NCBI GenBank assembly: GCA_010093485.1
Contig: MU001494.1
Location: 2,263,937 to 2,327,936, forward strand
Direction of reading: 5' to 3'
Origin: Karstenula rhodostoma CBS 690.94
Lineage: Eukaryota; Ascomycota; Dothideomycetes; Pleosporales; Didymosphaeriaceae
Length of the DNA: 64,000 bases
Shown: piece by piece, positions 1 through 10,799 of the stretch
How positions within the stretch are numbered: the first letter of the stretch is position 1
Layout of the letters: every line of letters starts with the position of its first letter
The notes under the pieces: model-generated
Database searches by the model: none
The model's input: only the letters and a program-made list of their open reading frames with translations
What the model was told of the DNA's origin: nothing
Program-made: the position numbers and the translations under genes

Positions 1-327
1 GGCTGTGAGTTCCCGGTCGATGTCCATGGGCTGGGGCGTGGGCTGGTCGGCCATGGCGGACATGGCGGACGACGAGAGCCTGCGGAGCTCGTCGGGCGGG
101 AGATTGAGCGGGTGGGAGTCGCGGTCGTATTTGGACGAGCGCTTGGACGAGTAGGAGCTAGAGCGGCGTTCGCGCTCTCGCTCTTTGACGCGGGAGTGGG
201 ACTTTTTGTCGGGCGACGAGGGAGGGGTGCCTGGACTACTTTTTGTCGAGGGTTTGCCGGGGGCGAGCTTCGGGGCGTCGGGCTGCACTGATTTGGAAGA
301 CTTGCGGAAGAGAGAGGGAAGCACCAT
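1..327 (-). CDS. N-terminal part of an unrecognised basic, serine-rich protein (runs off left edge)
   Basis: An open minus-strand frame starts at an ATG (325-327) and stays open for 109 codons to the window edge. It begins MVLPSLFRKSSK and is rich in Ser, Lys, Arg and Pro, with a run of alternating Arg/Glu (about residues 46-55) and a Ser/Tyr/Lys-rich stretch after it, then the segment HPLNLPPDELRRLS. The composition suggests a disordered, basic N-terminus. Codons are strongly GC-ending, as in the neighbouring real genes, which supports coding. I do not recognise the family; the informative domain would lie to the left of the window. Its promoter must lie in the gap up to the Yippee gene, which is transcribed in the opposite direction. 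Confidence 0.6.
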   Translation of the reverse strand, partial: MVLPSLFRKSSKSVQPDAPKLAPGKPSTKSSPGTPPSSPDKKSHSRVKERERERRSSSYSSKRSSKYDRDSHPLNLPPDELRRLSSSAMSAMADQPTPQPMDIDRELTA

Positions 328-1942
328 GAGAGGCGAGCGAACAAAGGTCAGGAGGCCCGGTGTAACTGAAATTTTAGTGCGCTGCAGTCAAGGCAAAGTC
401 TGGTTGAGAGCGGGCGCGGACCGACAAAAAACGGCTCTGGGATCAAGAGAGAGTCTTCTAGCACCTTCTGCCGCTCAGAGTCTCGCTAATCCGTGTTGCC
501 GCAGAGGCAGGCCGCAGACCTGCAGCCGCGGGCAGGCAGGGCGCGTGCGCTGCGCCGGGGGCTGGGCTTGTCCGTCATCGCAGCCTGGGGTTTGCTCGAA
601 ACGCCCGAGGAGGTCATCGTCATGGTTGCTCTCCACGCCGTCGCCCAGTATGTACTATGTGGTGTATGCGAAGCAGGCCCTGGTGGAGCCAACGTCTGCC
701 ATGGACCCCACCTCAGCATCTGGAGATTCGAAGCACCCATCGCACTGTGGATAGGAAACAGGTCAGAGGGTGGCTCGCACGTGATCATCTCGCGTGCCCA
801 CTCCGCATCCAGGAGGTTGGCACTTGCAGATCAAAACATGGCCTCCAGCAGCCGCATAAACAAGGCCTATTTCGCTCCAATCTGCGGTTTCCCCGACTAC
901 GTCTGATGAGTTGTCCTTTGATTTGCCAGCCTCTCTATATTTCCATTGCAAAGCTACACGTCGCTCGCTGACCTACAATCGCTGGCTAGAGGGTCATGTG
1001 CGTTTATTGCCCTGCAATTTAATCGCGAGACTCCAGCAATATCGGTTAACAGACAGCGACGGGCGGTTGATGGCCTGTCAAACGCTGGTTCTGAATCAGA
1101 GGATCGAAAGTGCATCCCTCCCTCCATTAGCTGCGACCTACCACAGCCCACGCATCCATTATCCGGGAATGCAACATTGTAGTGACTTGGTCTCCACGGT
1201 ACAACAGCAGCCATATCTGGGTGTCTGCGTACACATGATACGACTCTGTATATTCATGACAGCTGTGCCAAGTTATGCAGGTGTCGTGTTCTAGGGGCAT
1301 TGCAATCAGCGTGAGATATTCGTTTGGCGCCATGTCCAGCTCCAGTTCACAGTGAAGCTCCAGGTCGCAGTGACGAACTCATGTTGACCCGAGTACACAC
1401 GCTGAGGGACTTTCGTGAGGAATTGTCGGACGTGAAACCGGCTCGGTATCTTATCGCCACGTGCTGGAGCTCCAACCGGGGGTTGCACCTGCCGTCCCCC
1501 TCCACTCACAGCTCCCCGCCATCACAGTGCCTCACAGGTCCAATCCACTCAGACACTAAAGCAACTTCGCAGAGCGTGTGCATTCTTCTTATGCTGAATT
1601 GACAATAAGCAAACACAATCTTTAGCGGGCTTCTTGCTTTCGTCCCCAGGTCACAAGGACAAGCGTGGCGCTCACCCTACCAGGTCACAAGTGCCCCGAA
1701 ACATTGACGACGACAGTGACAGGACCTCGCAACCCAGCTGGACCACCTGTCACCGCTCCCCAGCCATCTTCTTCTCTCTCTCACACTGCAGCCTGAAGCA
1801 ACACGCCCATCTTCGCATCGGCTAACCTCGGTGCCTTGGGTCCGCGCGGGACCCTTCGCAACACCTGAACCTCGACCTGCTCACCGCGGCCGCTGACGCA
1901 CGGTACCAGCTACGATCTCACACAAACTCGCACAGCTTCGCG
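328..1942. other. Intergenic region between divergent genes, no gene seen
   Basis: About 1.6 kb between the divergently transcribed left-edge gene and the Yippee gene. Several frames stay open for 60-190 codons, but they overlap each other on both strands, lack family resemblance and follow from GC-rich composition. The last 300 bp or so before 1943 are rich in C and CA/CT steps, as expected for the 5' leader of a fungal housekeeping gene. It presumably carries both promoters; no specific site could be called. Confidence 0.5.
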
Positions 1943-2327
1943 ATGGGTCTCACGTACAACATTTACCTCACGGGAGGCCGCATCTACGGGTGTAGGACCT
2001 GCAAGACGCATCTCTCCAACCACGACGATATCCTCAGCAGGGTACGTCCGCAGCAAACTAGGAAATAGGACTTCGCAATTAACACATCCTCAGAACTTCC
2101 GCGGCCAGCATGGCAAGGCATACCTCTTCGACCAGGTAGTCAACATAACCGAGTCGGAACCGAACGAGCGCAACATGACGACCGGACGCCACGTCGTACG
2201 CGATATACATTGCCGGCAATGCAAAGAGACGGTTGGCTGGAAGTATGATAAAGCGTACGAGTCCAGCGAGAAGTACAAGGAGGGCAAGTTTATCCTCGAG
2301 GCGGAGCTCCTGTGTACGGTATCATGA
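1943..2327 (+). CDS. Yippee family zinc-binding protein
   Basis: Two exons, 1943-2041 and 2094-2327, joined across a 52-nt GT-AG intron, give 110 aa starting MGLTYNIYLTGGRIYGC. This is close to the normal Yippee/Moh1 length. Two CxxC pairs, one in CRTCKTH near the start and one in HCRQCKE in the second exon, form the zinc-binding core of the Yippee fold (related to the MsrB/CULT fold). The GxxGxAYLF motif and the C-terminal block ending in the EGKFILEAE-type strand are also present. Known family members are small, conserved eukaryotic proteins with roles in the GID/CTLH ubiquitin ligase context (yeast Moh1) and in cell-cycle or stress survival; the role here is inferred from family only. The start is the first ATG after the C-rich leader, and the N-terminus matches the family. 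Confidence 0.93.
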
Positions 2328-2839
2328 GCGACCGGCATCCCGGCATTGGCACACTTCTGCTCTTACAAGCATGCATTGATATGGAGTTTCTGGACACGGA
2401 ATGGGGTTAGTTTCAGGTCACGGCATGGAGTACAATTCGGTTCTGCAACTTGGGCATCGGCATAGTTACGCCGGGGCAACGGGATGGCAGTTTTGGTATC
2501 TAGGCATACCGTACTTCTCTTCCATTTGCACAGGGGATCTTCGGATGGGTAGCACCCTCAATAGCTTACGTAGAAGCTGACATGATGAAACATCCTACTT
2601 GCAGCTTCTTTGCTTCTGCGAGGTTTGCATCTACCCCGCTCAGTCCGGTGGGGTGGAGTACCAAGCTCTTCCCATACTAGGTAACGACCCCACCCGATGC
2701 TGGAGAATTATTTCCCAATTCCCCCAGCCTTACCAAAAGCACAACAATACGTCTACTCTGTATATCGCTGCCTTTTCGTTCTTGACCCCTTAGACACTGT
2801 TACTTGGCCCACTGTTCGGTAGTGTATTGCCAGGCCAAC
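2328..2839 (+). other. Intergenic gap between Yippee and alcohol dehydrogenase genes
   Basis: Roughly 510 bp holding the 3' end of the Yippee transcript and the promoter of the dehydrogenase gene. No coding region or repeat is seen. Confidence 0.5.
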
Positions 2840-4090
2840 ATGACAAAAATGAAGGCCGTCGTCTTCAAAGGGCCGCGTAAGGTCGTCATCGAAGACCGGC
2901 CTGTACCAACCATCAAAGATCAGACGGATATAATCGTCAAAGTGGATAAGGTTGGCCGGTTCCCTCCTTCGTTTGACCCTGGCTAATCATGTATAGACGG
3001 CACTCTGCGGAAGGTATGTTAGGTCCACCTCGCGGGATTTCAAGCATTGATGAATGGACAGTGAACTGCATGTCTTTCGCGGACATCAACCTTCGGGCAC
3101 GGACTTCATCATGGGTCACGAGTTCACAGGTGTCGTAGAAGAAGTGGGCTCGGAGGTCAAGAACTTCAAAAAGGGTGACCGCGTCGTCACCCCCTTTACC
3201 GTGTCCTGCGGAGAGTGCTTCTACTGCACGCGCGGCTTCTCTTCCCGCTGCGCCAAAAGCCAGCTTTTCGGCTCTGTGGGCCTGGATGGCGGACAAGCGG
3301 AATACGCACGCATCCCTCTAGCCGACAGCACTGCGGTAGAAGCACCAGAGGGCATTAAAGACGAAGCATTGGTGCTCATGGCGGATATCTTCCCCACGGG
3401 CTGGTTTGCCGTGCACAACGCATTCAAGGAGATGAGCAAGGAGGACATCAGCAACAGCACTGTAGTCCTGATCGGCTGCGGTCCGGTGGCCCTCTGCGCT
3501 CTCGTCAACCTTGTGGACTACAAGCCAAAGAACATCCTGGCCGTTGACTCGATCCAATCACGCCTAGACCTAGCGAAGAGCTTGGGAGCTGAGCCATGGA
3601 ACTTCCAAACCGACAGAGAAGGCCTGGACAAGCGGGTCAAGGAGCTCACCGAGGGCAGAGGCGCGGATGCCGTGGTGGAGGTAGTCGGTCTCTCGGCCGC
3701 CCTCCAGATGGGCTATGAGCTGCTGCGACCCTGGGGCGTGCTCTCTTCTGTCGGTGTACACAACGGGGAGATTCCTTGGTGAGTCAAACCACATGCACGC
3801 GAGACATGCATGGACTAAGCGTGTAGGACGGGCAACCAAGCATACAACAAGAATTTGCGCGTGCAGATGGGCCGCTGCCCGGTTCGCAGCGTGTTCCCGC
3901 AGGCACTGGAGTCGCTGAAGAAGCACCAGGACAAGCTAGGGTACGTCTGTGGGTGGCTGTGGTCGGGCACGAGCTAAAGGAGCACAGATTCATGGCGGAC
4001 AAGATCATGCCGCTCTCGCAGGCGGTTGAGGGGTACGAGCTGTTCGACAAGATGCAGGCGCAGAAGGTGGTGTTTGAGGCGCAGAAGTGA
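2840..4090 (+). CDS. Zinc-dependent alcohol dehydrogenase (MDR superfamily)
   Basis: Five exons (2840-2950, 2997-3013, 3062-3778, 3827-3940, 3988-4090) with four introns of 46-48 nt give 353 aa. Exon 2 is a 17-nt microexon; including it restores the catalytic block TALCGSELHVFRGH, so Cys41 is split off from the rest of the fold by introns. Catalytic zinc ligands Cys41 and His62-Glu63 (GHEFTG) are present, and the structural zinc site is complete (Cys92, Cys95, Cys98, Cys106). The Rossmann nucleotide motif IGCGPVA lies at about residues 180-186. Length is typical for a tetrameric fungal MDR dehydrogenase. It should oxidise or reduce an alcohol/aldehyde with NAD(P); the substrate cannot be read from sequence. 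It begins M-T-K-M, so a start three codons downstream is equally possible. Confidence 0.92.
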
Positions 4091-4850
4091 CGGAGATGAC
4101 GAATGCGACCGTTGGATTGTGGCTCGTGCAGCGCGGGGCGGGGCGAGCTGGAGGGCGGCTGGCACCCACGCCCACGCGTCGAGCTGGAGCTTGGGTGCGT
4201 TGGTGTCGAGCCGCGGGTTCACTCGCCTCGCCGCAACATGACATGACGCAGAACTGTGCCTGCATTGCTCGCCGTGAGACCTGCCGCATGTCCTGCCAAT
4301 TCCAATTCCAATTCTGTGTATAACTGTATAATTTCCGGCCGTCGCAGCTGCATTCCCCAGTCGACACGGCAAGACCTGCCCGCCTCGCTAAGAGAGCTAG
4401 CAGCAAAGCAGCAGTCCCGCCGCAATATTCCTCTTCATCCTCTGCAACCTCCCGTCACTTACCTGAGCCTACCTTGACCACTCTCAACTCGGCACCCACT
4501 CCTCCGTCCCCACTACCACCCTTCCTCTCTCCTCTCCTCCCCTCGCCGGCGTCGCCTCACCGCACGCCTCTCCTCCCACCCGTCGATCCGCACCGACCAC
4601 CTCTCCCCCGCCGCTTCGTAACCACCTGTGAGTAGCGAGACCACCACCCATGCATCCTAGCAGCACCTCGTCGACAACCCACTAACACCACGCGCGAAAA
4701 CAGCAGAGCGCCTCTCACACGCGCCTTTTGCCCTCCCCCCTCTCTCTCCGTCCCACCAACCCGCTCTCCGTAAGTGTCGTGTTGTTCTCTGTCGCGCGCC
4801 TCGACGTCACTGACGACACGGTAGCACCACCTCCCTCCCATCCTTAGAAC
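4091..4850 (+). other. Intergenic region and 5' leader of the KH-domain gene, with a probable 5'UTR intron
   Basis: Between the dehydrogenase stop and the KH gene start. From about 4430 onward the strand is C/T-rich, typical of a long 5' leader of a highly expressed fungal gene. A good GT-AG intron, 4770-4847, starts with GTAAGTG and ends CCTTAG just three bases before the ATG at 4851, so I call it a leader intron. A second donor-like GTGAGTA at 4629 has no clear acceptor. Confidence 0.55.
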
Positions 4851-5980
4851 ATGTCTGCAGAGGAGTCCCAGCAGGCCGTCCAGGACCCCGGCCAGGTCGC
4901 CGACTCGCTGCAGCGCCTGAGCGTCAACGAGGATGGCGACGTGCAACCGCGCACCGAGCAGGAGTATGCCGAGTCGCAGCTCACTCTGCGCGCCATTGTC
5001 TCGTCCAAGGAGGCTGGAGTCATCATAGGGAAGGCAGGCAAGAACGTCGCTGACCTCCGCGATGAGACTGGCGTGCGCGCCGGCGTCAGCAAGGTTGTCC
5101 AGGGCGTCCACGACCGTGTGCTGTCCGTCACCGGGCCGCTCTCCGGCATCTCCAAGGCATATGGCCTGGTCGCAAAGGGCCTTCTCGAAGGAGCACCCCA
5201 GATGGGCATGGGCGGTCTGCTCCGCAGTGACGGCACTCATCGTACGTCCGATGCGCCATCTTCCAGTCCGTCTAATTTCCGCTAACTCGTGCAGCTATCC
5301 GTCTGCTCATCTCTCACAACCAGATGGGCACCATCATTGGACGCCAGGGCTTGAAGATCAAGCAAATCCAGGACGCCTCCGGCGTGCGCATGGTCGCGCA
5401 GAAGGAGATGCTACCTCAGTCCACCGAGCGCATTGTCGAAGTCCAGGGTTCCCCGCAAGGCATCGAGAAGTCTGTCTGGGAGATTGGCAAGTGCTTGATT
5501 GACGACCACGAGCGTGGCTACGGCACCGTTCTTTACAACCCTGCCGTGAAGGTTCAGCCTGGCGTTGCTCCCTTGGCATCCAACGGCATCAACAGCGGTG
5601 GTGGACGCTCGTACAATCGCACCGGGCACGGTGCCGACTTTAGCGACGCTCCTCCTACCTACAGCAGACGATCCGGATCGGATGCCGCGAGTCGCCCACC
5701 GCCTCCCACGCACACCGAAGATGGCGAAGAGATGCAAACGCAGAACATCAGCATTCCCTCGGACATGGTTGGCTGTATCATTGGCCGCGGCGGCAGCAAG
5801 ATCAGCGAGATTCGCAAGAGCTCCAACGCACGCATTTCGATCGCGAAGGCTCCCCATGACGAGACCGGCGAGCGCATGTTTACGATTACCGGCAGTGCCA
5901 GCGCCAACGAGAAGGCACTGTACCTCTTGTACGAGAACCTGGAGGCTGAGAAGATGCGCCGCAGCCAGGCTGCGGAATAA
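4851..5980 (+). CDS. Three-KH-domain RNA-binding protein (hnRNP K / Rnc1 / Pbp2-like)
   Basis: Two exons, 4851-5241 and 5295-5980, give 358 aa. Three KH domains are visible, each with its GxxG loop: KH1 about residues 44-95 (VIIGKAGKNV), KH2 about 132-190 (TIIGRQGLKI), KH3 about 280-345 (CIIGRGGSKI). The single intron falls exactly before KH2. A Gly/Ser/Pro-rich linker of about 80 residues separates KH2 and KH3, and the N-terminal 40 residues are acidic and Gln-rich. Fungal proteins of this architecture bind single-stranded C/U-rich RNA and act on mRNA stability or localisation (S. pombe Rnc1) or at telomeres (yeast Pbp2); which applies here is unknown. A leader intron just upstream suggests regulated or high expression. 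Confidence 0.93.
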
Positions 5981-6905
5981 ACGTCCTATGCATGTTGACC
6001 CATTGGAGATTGACGTCGGATGAAAGCGTAGGCATGTCGACCGCTTCCGAGCACATTGAGACTTTGTCAGGATCGCCCTCATCGTCTGGTTAGCACCCTT
6101 TCGCCGAAAAGGTCCAAAAGCAAGGCTTTGCTTAATTTCTTCTGTCTGCCCCCTTTTCCCCTACTACCGGTGGATACCAACGACCGGGGCATTATTTTCT
6201 TCTAATTCGGGGTTCGAGTGCAAATTGAGCGAGCTGGACTGTGTCAGTCACGACTTTTAACGACTTACGGATGATATCCAGGACGGCTGCCGGACGGACT
6301 GCGTCGGATAGCATTTCTTTGGCTGGTTTGAAACGGCGCGATGAAGACAGTGTACCTGCAAGGGAACACCTCTGTACTACTCTCCCTAAGACCCTCCTAT
6401 ATCTACGAACACTCCTGAACTACTTCTTTCCGATATCTTATTTTCTATCCTCGTCTCTGTATGAGCAGTAGTGAGCTGGCTACTGACCAGCCCATCTGTA
6501 ACTGTAGGGTACGAATAGATGATGTCTTCCTCAAACTCAGCTTTCGCTACTTTGCTGTGATTGTCCATGAATGTCCGCGCTACCCCCGTCATTATTTGCG
6601 ATGCGTCTCTCTCGGAATGTCATTCCGATTTCCGAGCATTTAGTGGGGTCTGTGCGGGCCGCGGCTTAGTCCGCCGTTGGAGCTTGATGCCACCTTTAAC
6701 TTTTTGGTGGATATAAGCTGGCGTTTGTCCGTCTTCTTCCAGGGGCTTTTACCTGTGTTCCTGTTTCTTCTTTTCTCCATTAGGGCGATTGACATCAATT
6801 TCGTAAAAAAGAAAACTTCGTTGACGTGGAGGAAGCAACTGCGATCGCGACGAGCGCATCGCCGAACTACACTATAACACCAGTACCACCACATTGCAGG
6901 CCAGG
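5981..6905. other. Intergenic region between KH gene and HUT1, no gene seen
   Basis: About 925 bp with mixed composition. It contains the 3'UTR of the KH gene, with T-rich tracts near 6120-6200, and the HUT1 promoter. Short open frames on both strands show no family resemblance. A T/C-rich stretch around 6720-6780 precedes the HUT1 start. Confidence 0.5.
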
Positions 6906-8200
6906 ATGGCGCAATCAAAGCGTTCTTCAAGCGGAACACAGACGAGTAACGGCAGCACAAACGGATCAGCACGCCGGCGGGAGAGCGTTACGGAGAGGAT
7001 AGAGAAGCGGCTGGAGGAGGTTGCTGAGTCGGCGGCTAGGGACCCCGAGGAGCAGAAGCAATCGGGACTGCTGGCATTGGCAGTTTGTGTGGGTGGAATC
7101 TATGCAAGTTTGTAGGTTACGCGCACCAGACAAGGCGAGTGAGGGCTAATGCGACACGCAGCTTGAGCTGGGCATACCTCCAGGAACGCATAACCACGAC
7201 CACATACGGACCCAACAACGCCCGCTTCACATACTCCATCTTCCTCAATACCATCCAGTCCGCCTTTGCAGCGTGCACCGGCGCCGCCTACCTCTTCACG
7301 TCCTCCCCGCGCGATCCCAAGACCGGCGCACGGAAAGTCCCGCCCGTCTTCCCCTCGAAGCAGATCCTCTTCCCGCTGCTCCTCATCGCGGTCACATCCA
7401 GTCTCGCCTCGCCCTTTGGCTACGCGAGCTTGAAGCACATCGACTATGTCACCTTCATCCTGGCCAAGAGCTGCAAGCTGCTCCCCGTCATGTTCCTGCA
7501 CATCACGCTCTTCCAGAAGAAATACCCCTTCTACAAGTACCTCGTCGTGCTCACCGTCACCCTCGGCGTCGCAATGTTCACGCTGTACAACCCGTCCACC
7601 GCCAAGAAAGCCGCGAAGAAGGGCGTGTCGGCCGACGCCTCCAAGGCCCTGGGCCTCTTCCTGCTAAGCATCAACCTGCTCTTCGACGGCCTCACAAACA
7701 CGGTCCAGGACCAGATCTTCAGCTCCTTCAAGGGCTTCACCGGCCCGCAAATGATGTGCGCGCAGAACATCATCTCCACCCTCCTCACGACCGCCTACCT
7801 CCTCTCCGCGCCCTACATCGCCGCATCCCCCGTCGGCGCCGCCGTCGGCCTCACCCCCACCTCTGGAAACGAGCTCGCCGACGCCCTCTCCTTCGTAACC
7901 ACCTATCCGACCGTCGGCTGGGACGTGCTCTCGTTCGCGGCGTGCGGCGCCATCGGCCAGGTCTTCATCTTCCACACGCTAGCGCATTTCTCGAGCTTGT
8001 TGCTGGTTACCGTCACGGTCACGAGGAAGATGCTGACGATGCTCATGAGCGTGGTGCTGTTTGGGCATACCGTGACGGGGATGCAGTGGGCGGGCGTGGG
8101 GCTGGTGTTTGGCGGTATTGGCGCGGAGGCGTGGTATCAGCGTGTGGAGAAGAAGGCGAAGATGGAGGCGAAGAAGCGGGAGGCGAAGAAGAGCGAGTAG
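6906..8200 (+). CDS. HUT1: UDP-galactose transporter homologue HUT1 (SLC35B/UAA family)
   Basis: Two exons, 6906-7111 and 7162-8200, give 414 aa; the 50-nt intron is placed so that the first membrane segment reads GIYASFLSWAYLQERI, the hallmark of HUT1-type nucleotide-sugar transporters. About ten hydrophobic segments follow, including the FGYASLKHIDYVTFILAKSCKLLPVM region and the QIFSSFKGFTGPQMMCAQN loop typical of the SLC35B1 group. The N-terminal 55 residues are hydrophilic and charged. The C-terminus is very Lys-rich and ends KKSE, a KKxx-type dilysine signal for retrieval to the ER, consistent with the ER location reported for yeast Hut1 and animal SLC35B1. Family substrates include UDP-galactose and, for SLC35B1, ATP/ADP exchange; which one applies is not visible. 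Confidence 0.95.
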
Positions 8201-9234
8201 AGTAGGAAGGCAGAGGGCTGGGCGGTGGGGTGGAGATTGGCGTTGTTTGTGACTGGCTTTGGATTTGAGCCGTTTTGTTTCAAAGAGATGGTGGGAGTGG
8301 TATACCCTAGCACAGAGATAGACTTGCAATACACGGACTTGCAGCATTTCCCTCTTGTTCACGATCGATGGCGCTCTTCGTCTCAAAAGCCATGCATGCC
8401 CGCCCAGAAGTGGTCCGTTCTTCGTATTCCGGCCTCGAGCAATTAGGTAGGGCGACGCAATGATGCTTGGTCAGACGGCGACGGTAAGCCATGGCGTAGG
8501 GCGAGCAAAAAGGCAAGTGTGTGTATCAAGTCCTTCTAGGGGGTTGTGAGACACGACATTGTTTCTGTGGCGGTGTAACGGGTGGGATCTTGTAGTACTG
8601 TAGTCGAGGGATGCACGGCGAGAGCAGACAATGAGGAGTTGGTGGTAGAACAGCGGGGGTTTACTTGCAGTGGGTGGGTTCGTCGGACTGGAGTACCCGG
8701 AATAGCTCCATGTTATTTGGTGTTTCTATAACCTTTTCATGCATTGGTTTACCGTACCAATGTCAAAATGGCCGAAGGACTCTCGGGGGTACTTGATATC
8801 GTGGGATAATCCTTCACCGGTGCGCTTTACCTGGTGTTGCCACGCCTCGTGGAATATGTCTAGCCTGCATTGTTTGGCCCAGATTGTTAGCGTGCTTTGA
8901 GAGTGAGAGAATGTGCAGAGATACCGACATTCTCCTTCATGTTCCCACCTAAGATGATGTCGGTGGGGATCGGCGTCAGCGGTGAAAGTGGAGTGGAGAG
9001 GATCGTATCTTGTGGATGCCTCCTACCACGACAACGTGACCCAACACCAGCGAGCTTACGGCATCACTGTTGCGGTGCTTTCCGAGGGAAGCCGATACTG
9101 GCGGCCTTCGACGGCATGTCAGAGTAGGAGTTCCGAGCCCTTCCAACAGTCGTGCCTTCCTCACTACACTGCACTAGTGGTAGCGTGTCCTGGCGCGTAT
9201 GACTTGAACAGCTCGACTACTCACTCTTTTTCAG
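8201..9234. other. Intergenic region downstream of HUT1, no supported gene
   Basis: About 1 kb. Open frames are short and mutually overlapping. Nothing resembling an RNA gene, transposon end or conserved protein was found, apart from a possible 3' exon that begins at 9235 and is listed separately. Confidence 0.4.
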
Positions 9235-9385
9235 CCTCGCGACGAGTAATTCAAGCCTTCAGGCCACTATTGGAGCGCTCCCGGCTGACAAGATGGAGCT
9301 GGAGGGGCGTATTGAGCGGTTGAAGGAGTCCATCAGGGTCTTGGAAAACGCACAGATGAAGCGACTAGATGATCAAAGGTACTGA
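9235..9385 (+). pseudogene. Possible orphan 3' exon or gene remnant encoding a short coiled coil
   Basis: Immediately after a pyrimidine tract ending in CAG (9232-9234), a frame of 49 codons runs to a stop at 9383-9385. Its second half, from the ATG at 9293, reads as a charged heptad-like helix (KMELEGRIERLKESIRVLE). The helix pattern and good acceptor suggest a terminal exon, but I could not find a convincing upstream exon. It may be what is left of a broken gene. It lies near the coiled-coil pseudogene on the other strand, but the two sequences do not obviously match. Confidence 0.25.
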
Positions 9386-9785
9386 CTCGGCGTTCATTAA
9401 TTCTTATACACTCCCACCCATGTAGCCTGTCTCCACGTCTAGTACGACATTTGCTTTTTTACTTCTTATATTATTCTGTATTACGCGCAACACTGTCAAT
9501 GATAACGTAGTAAGCTGTTGACACGGATACCATACCCTTGTGAAGTGTTAACATCGGGATAGCCTCCTTTTGTCGCAGTAGAAGCATGGGTTGAGTCTAT
9601 GTGGGCGCGATGATGATACGAGCCGCTCGCTGAACCATGATTCTTTGCATCAAAGCAGTGATGGAATGCAGTGAATTGATCGCATGATTGCAATATATAG
9701 TCATCGAACAATGCCTGGATTGTTAGATACAAGCGTAATCGTGCATTTCAACTCATAGTGAAACGAGAGTGAGGAGCGGCCAGGT

Positions 9786-10090
9786 CACGAAACGCGAAGC
9801 GGGATGCCATTACTCAGAGACCATAGAGAAGAAACCACTGGAATGAGAGAACCGAAGAGACCATATCGAAGAGACCACACCAAAGAGGGAAAACCAAACA
9901 TACCAGAACAGACATAGAAGAGCGAAGAGAACAGACCGACGAGACCGATTAGAGGACACTGGTGAGATAGGCCCGAGGAATTGAAACTGGAGGGAACAGA
10001 CTGAAGAAAAAAGACCGAGGGGAACATGCCAGAACGATAAGAAGACCAGAGCACCTGAACGAACCGATAAAAACCGAACTCCAGGCCACC
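9786..10090. repeat. Purine-rich, T-poor degenerate repeat tract
   Basis: About 300 bp on the plus strand built from variants of GAAGAGACC / GAGAACCG, almost free of T, so the strand is a long A/G/C tract with marked purine asymmetry. It lies directly downstream of the minus-strand coiled-coil pseudogene and would be its 3' untranslated region. The minus-strand open frames over it are by-products of the bias (few T on plus means few stops on minus). Confidence 0.6.
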
Positions 10091-10109
10091 TAACCACAAG
10101 CAGGCACAA

Positions 10110-10790
10110 CTACGCTTTCTTTGGACGCTTGGCCTTGTTTGAGTATTCTGCCACCGAATTTTGCTTGGCCTCTTGGTTGCCGCGAAGTTCCGGTCTGTCA
10201 AACTGAACCTGTTCTCGGTCGTCATCAAAGCTAACGGAGGGAGAACGTCGGACGGAGGGCGTACGCGGCATTGAGCCCTCAGGGTTGTTCACTGCGCATA
10301 GCCTCGTACCCGCACCCTCTGCAAGCTTCGAGATAGACGTAAGAGCACTCGACAGACGATTACCTGAGTCCTTCAGATCCTGGTTCAGCCGTGTGTTGAG
10401 TAGACGCAGTTCTTGAGCTTCAGCTTTGACTCTTTCCAGCTCGTCCCGGTGCTCGGCTTCGAGGGCCTGAGTTTCGATCTGGTGCTCAGCATCTCTTCTC
10501 TTGAGCACCTCGCTGTGAACATTGGCATGGGTCTGCAGAGCCTTGGTGTGCTCTTCGTCCCGACGGCGTAGCTCATCCTGGTGTGACTAGATACCTTTAT
10601 CAAGCTCGCCCTGCTTATTGTTGAGCTCGTACTGCTTGTAGTCGAACTCGGCAGTCTTGAGTCGGAGGTCGCCCTTTGTTTTGAGCATGTCTATTTGGAA
10701 TTCTTTGAGTTGTTCCTCCAGTTTCGCCCGCTGGATAACTCGCTCTTGCAGGAGCTTATCCACCGCCTTTTCAGCCTCGCTGGAAGACAT
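10110..10790 (-). pseudogene. Coiled-coil protein gene interrupted by one in-frame stop codon
   Basis: Reading the minus strand from the ATG at 10790 gives a single frame of 226 codons to a stop at 10110-10112, broken only by a TAG at 10587-10589 (codon 68). Both halves are one continuous charged coiled coil (AEKAVDKLLQERV... before the stop; HQDELRRRDEEHTKALQ... after it), followed by a Ser/Pro-rich tail (PRTPSVRRSPSVSFDDD) and a Lys-rich C-terminus ending KRPKKA, possibly a nuclear signal. The stop sits in the sequence ATC-TAG-TCA, so a CAG to TAG change (C to T before A, the RIP-preferred step) would explain it. A tiny intron is too short to remove it. No known family recognised. Readthrough, an RNA-editing event or a later start could still allow expression. 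Confidence 0.6.
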
Positions 10791-10799
10791 TTGGACAGC

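Noticed and set aside
185..1294. Overlapping open frames between the two divergent genes
   Set aside because: They overlap each other on both strands, show no domain, and reflect GC-rich composition.
9810..10228. Minus-strand frames of 99-147 codons over the purine-rich tract
   Set aside because: Their Phe/Leu/Ser-rich translation is explained by the near absence of T on the plus strand, which removes stop codons from the minus strand.
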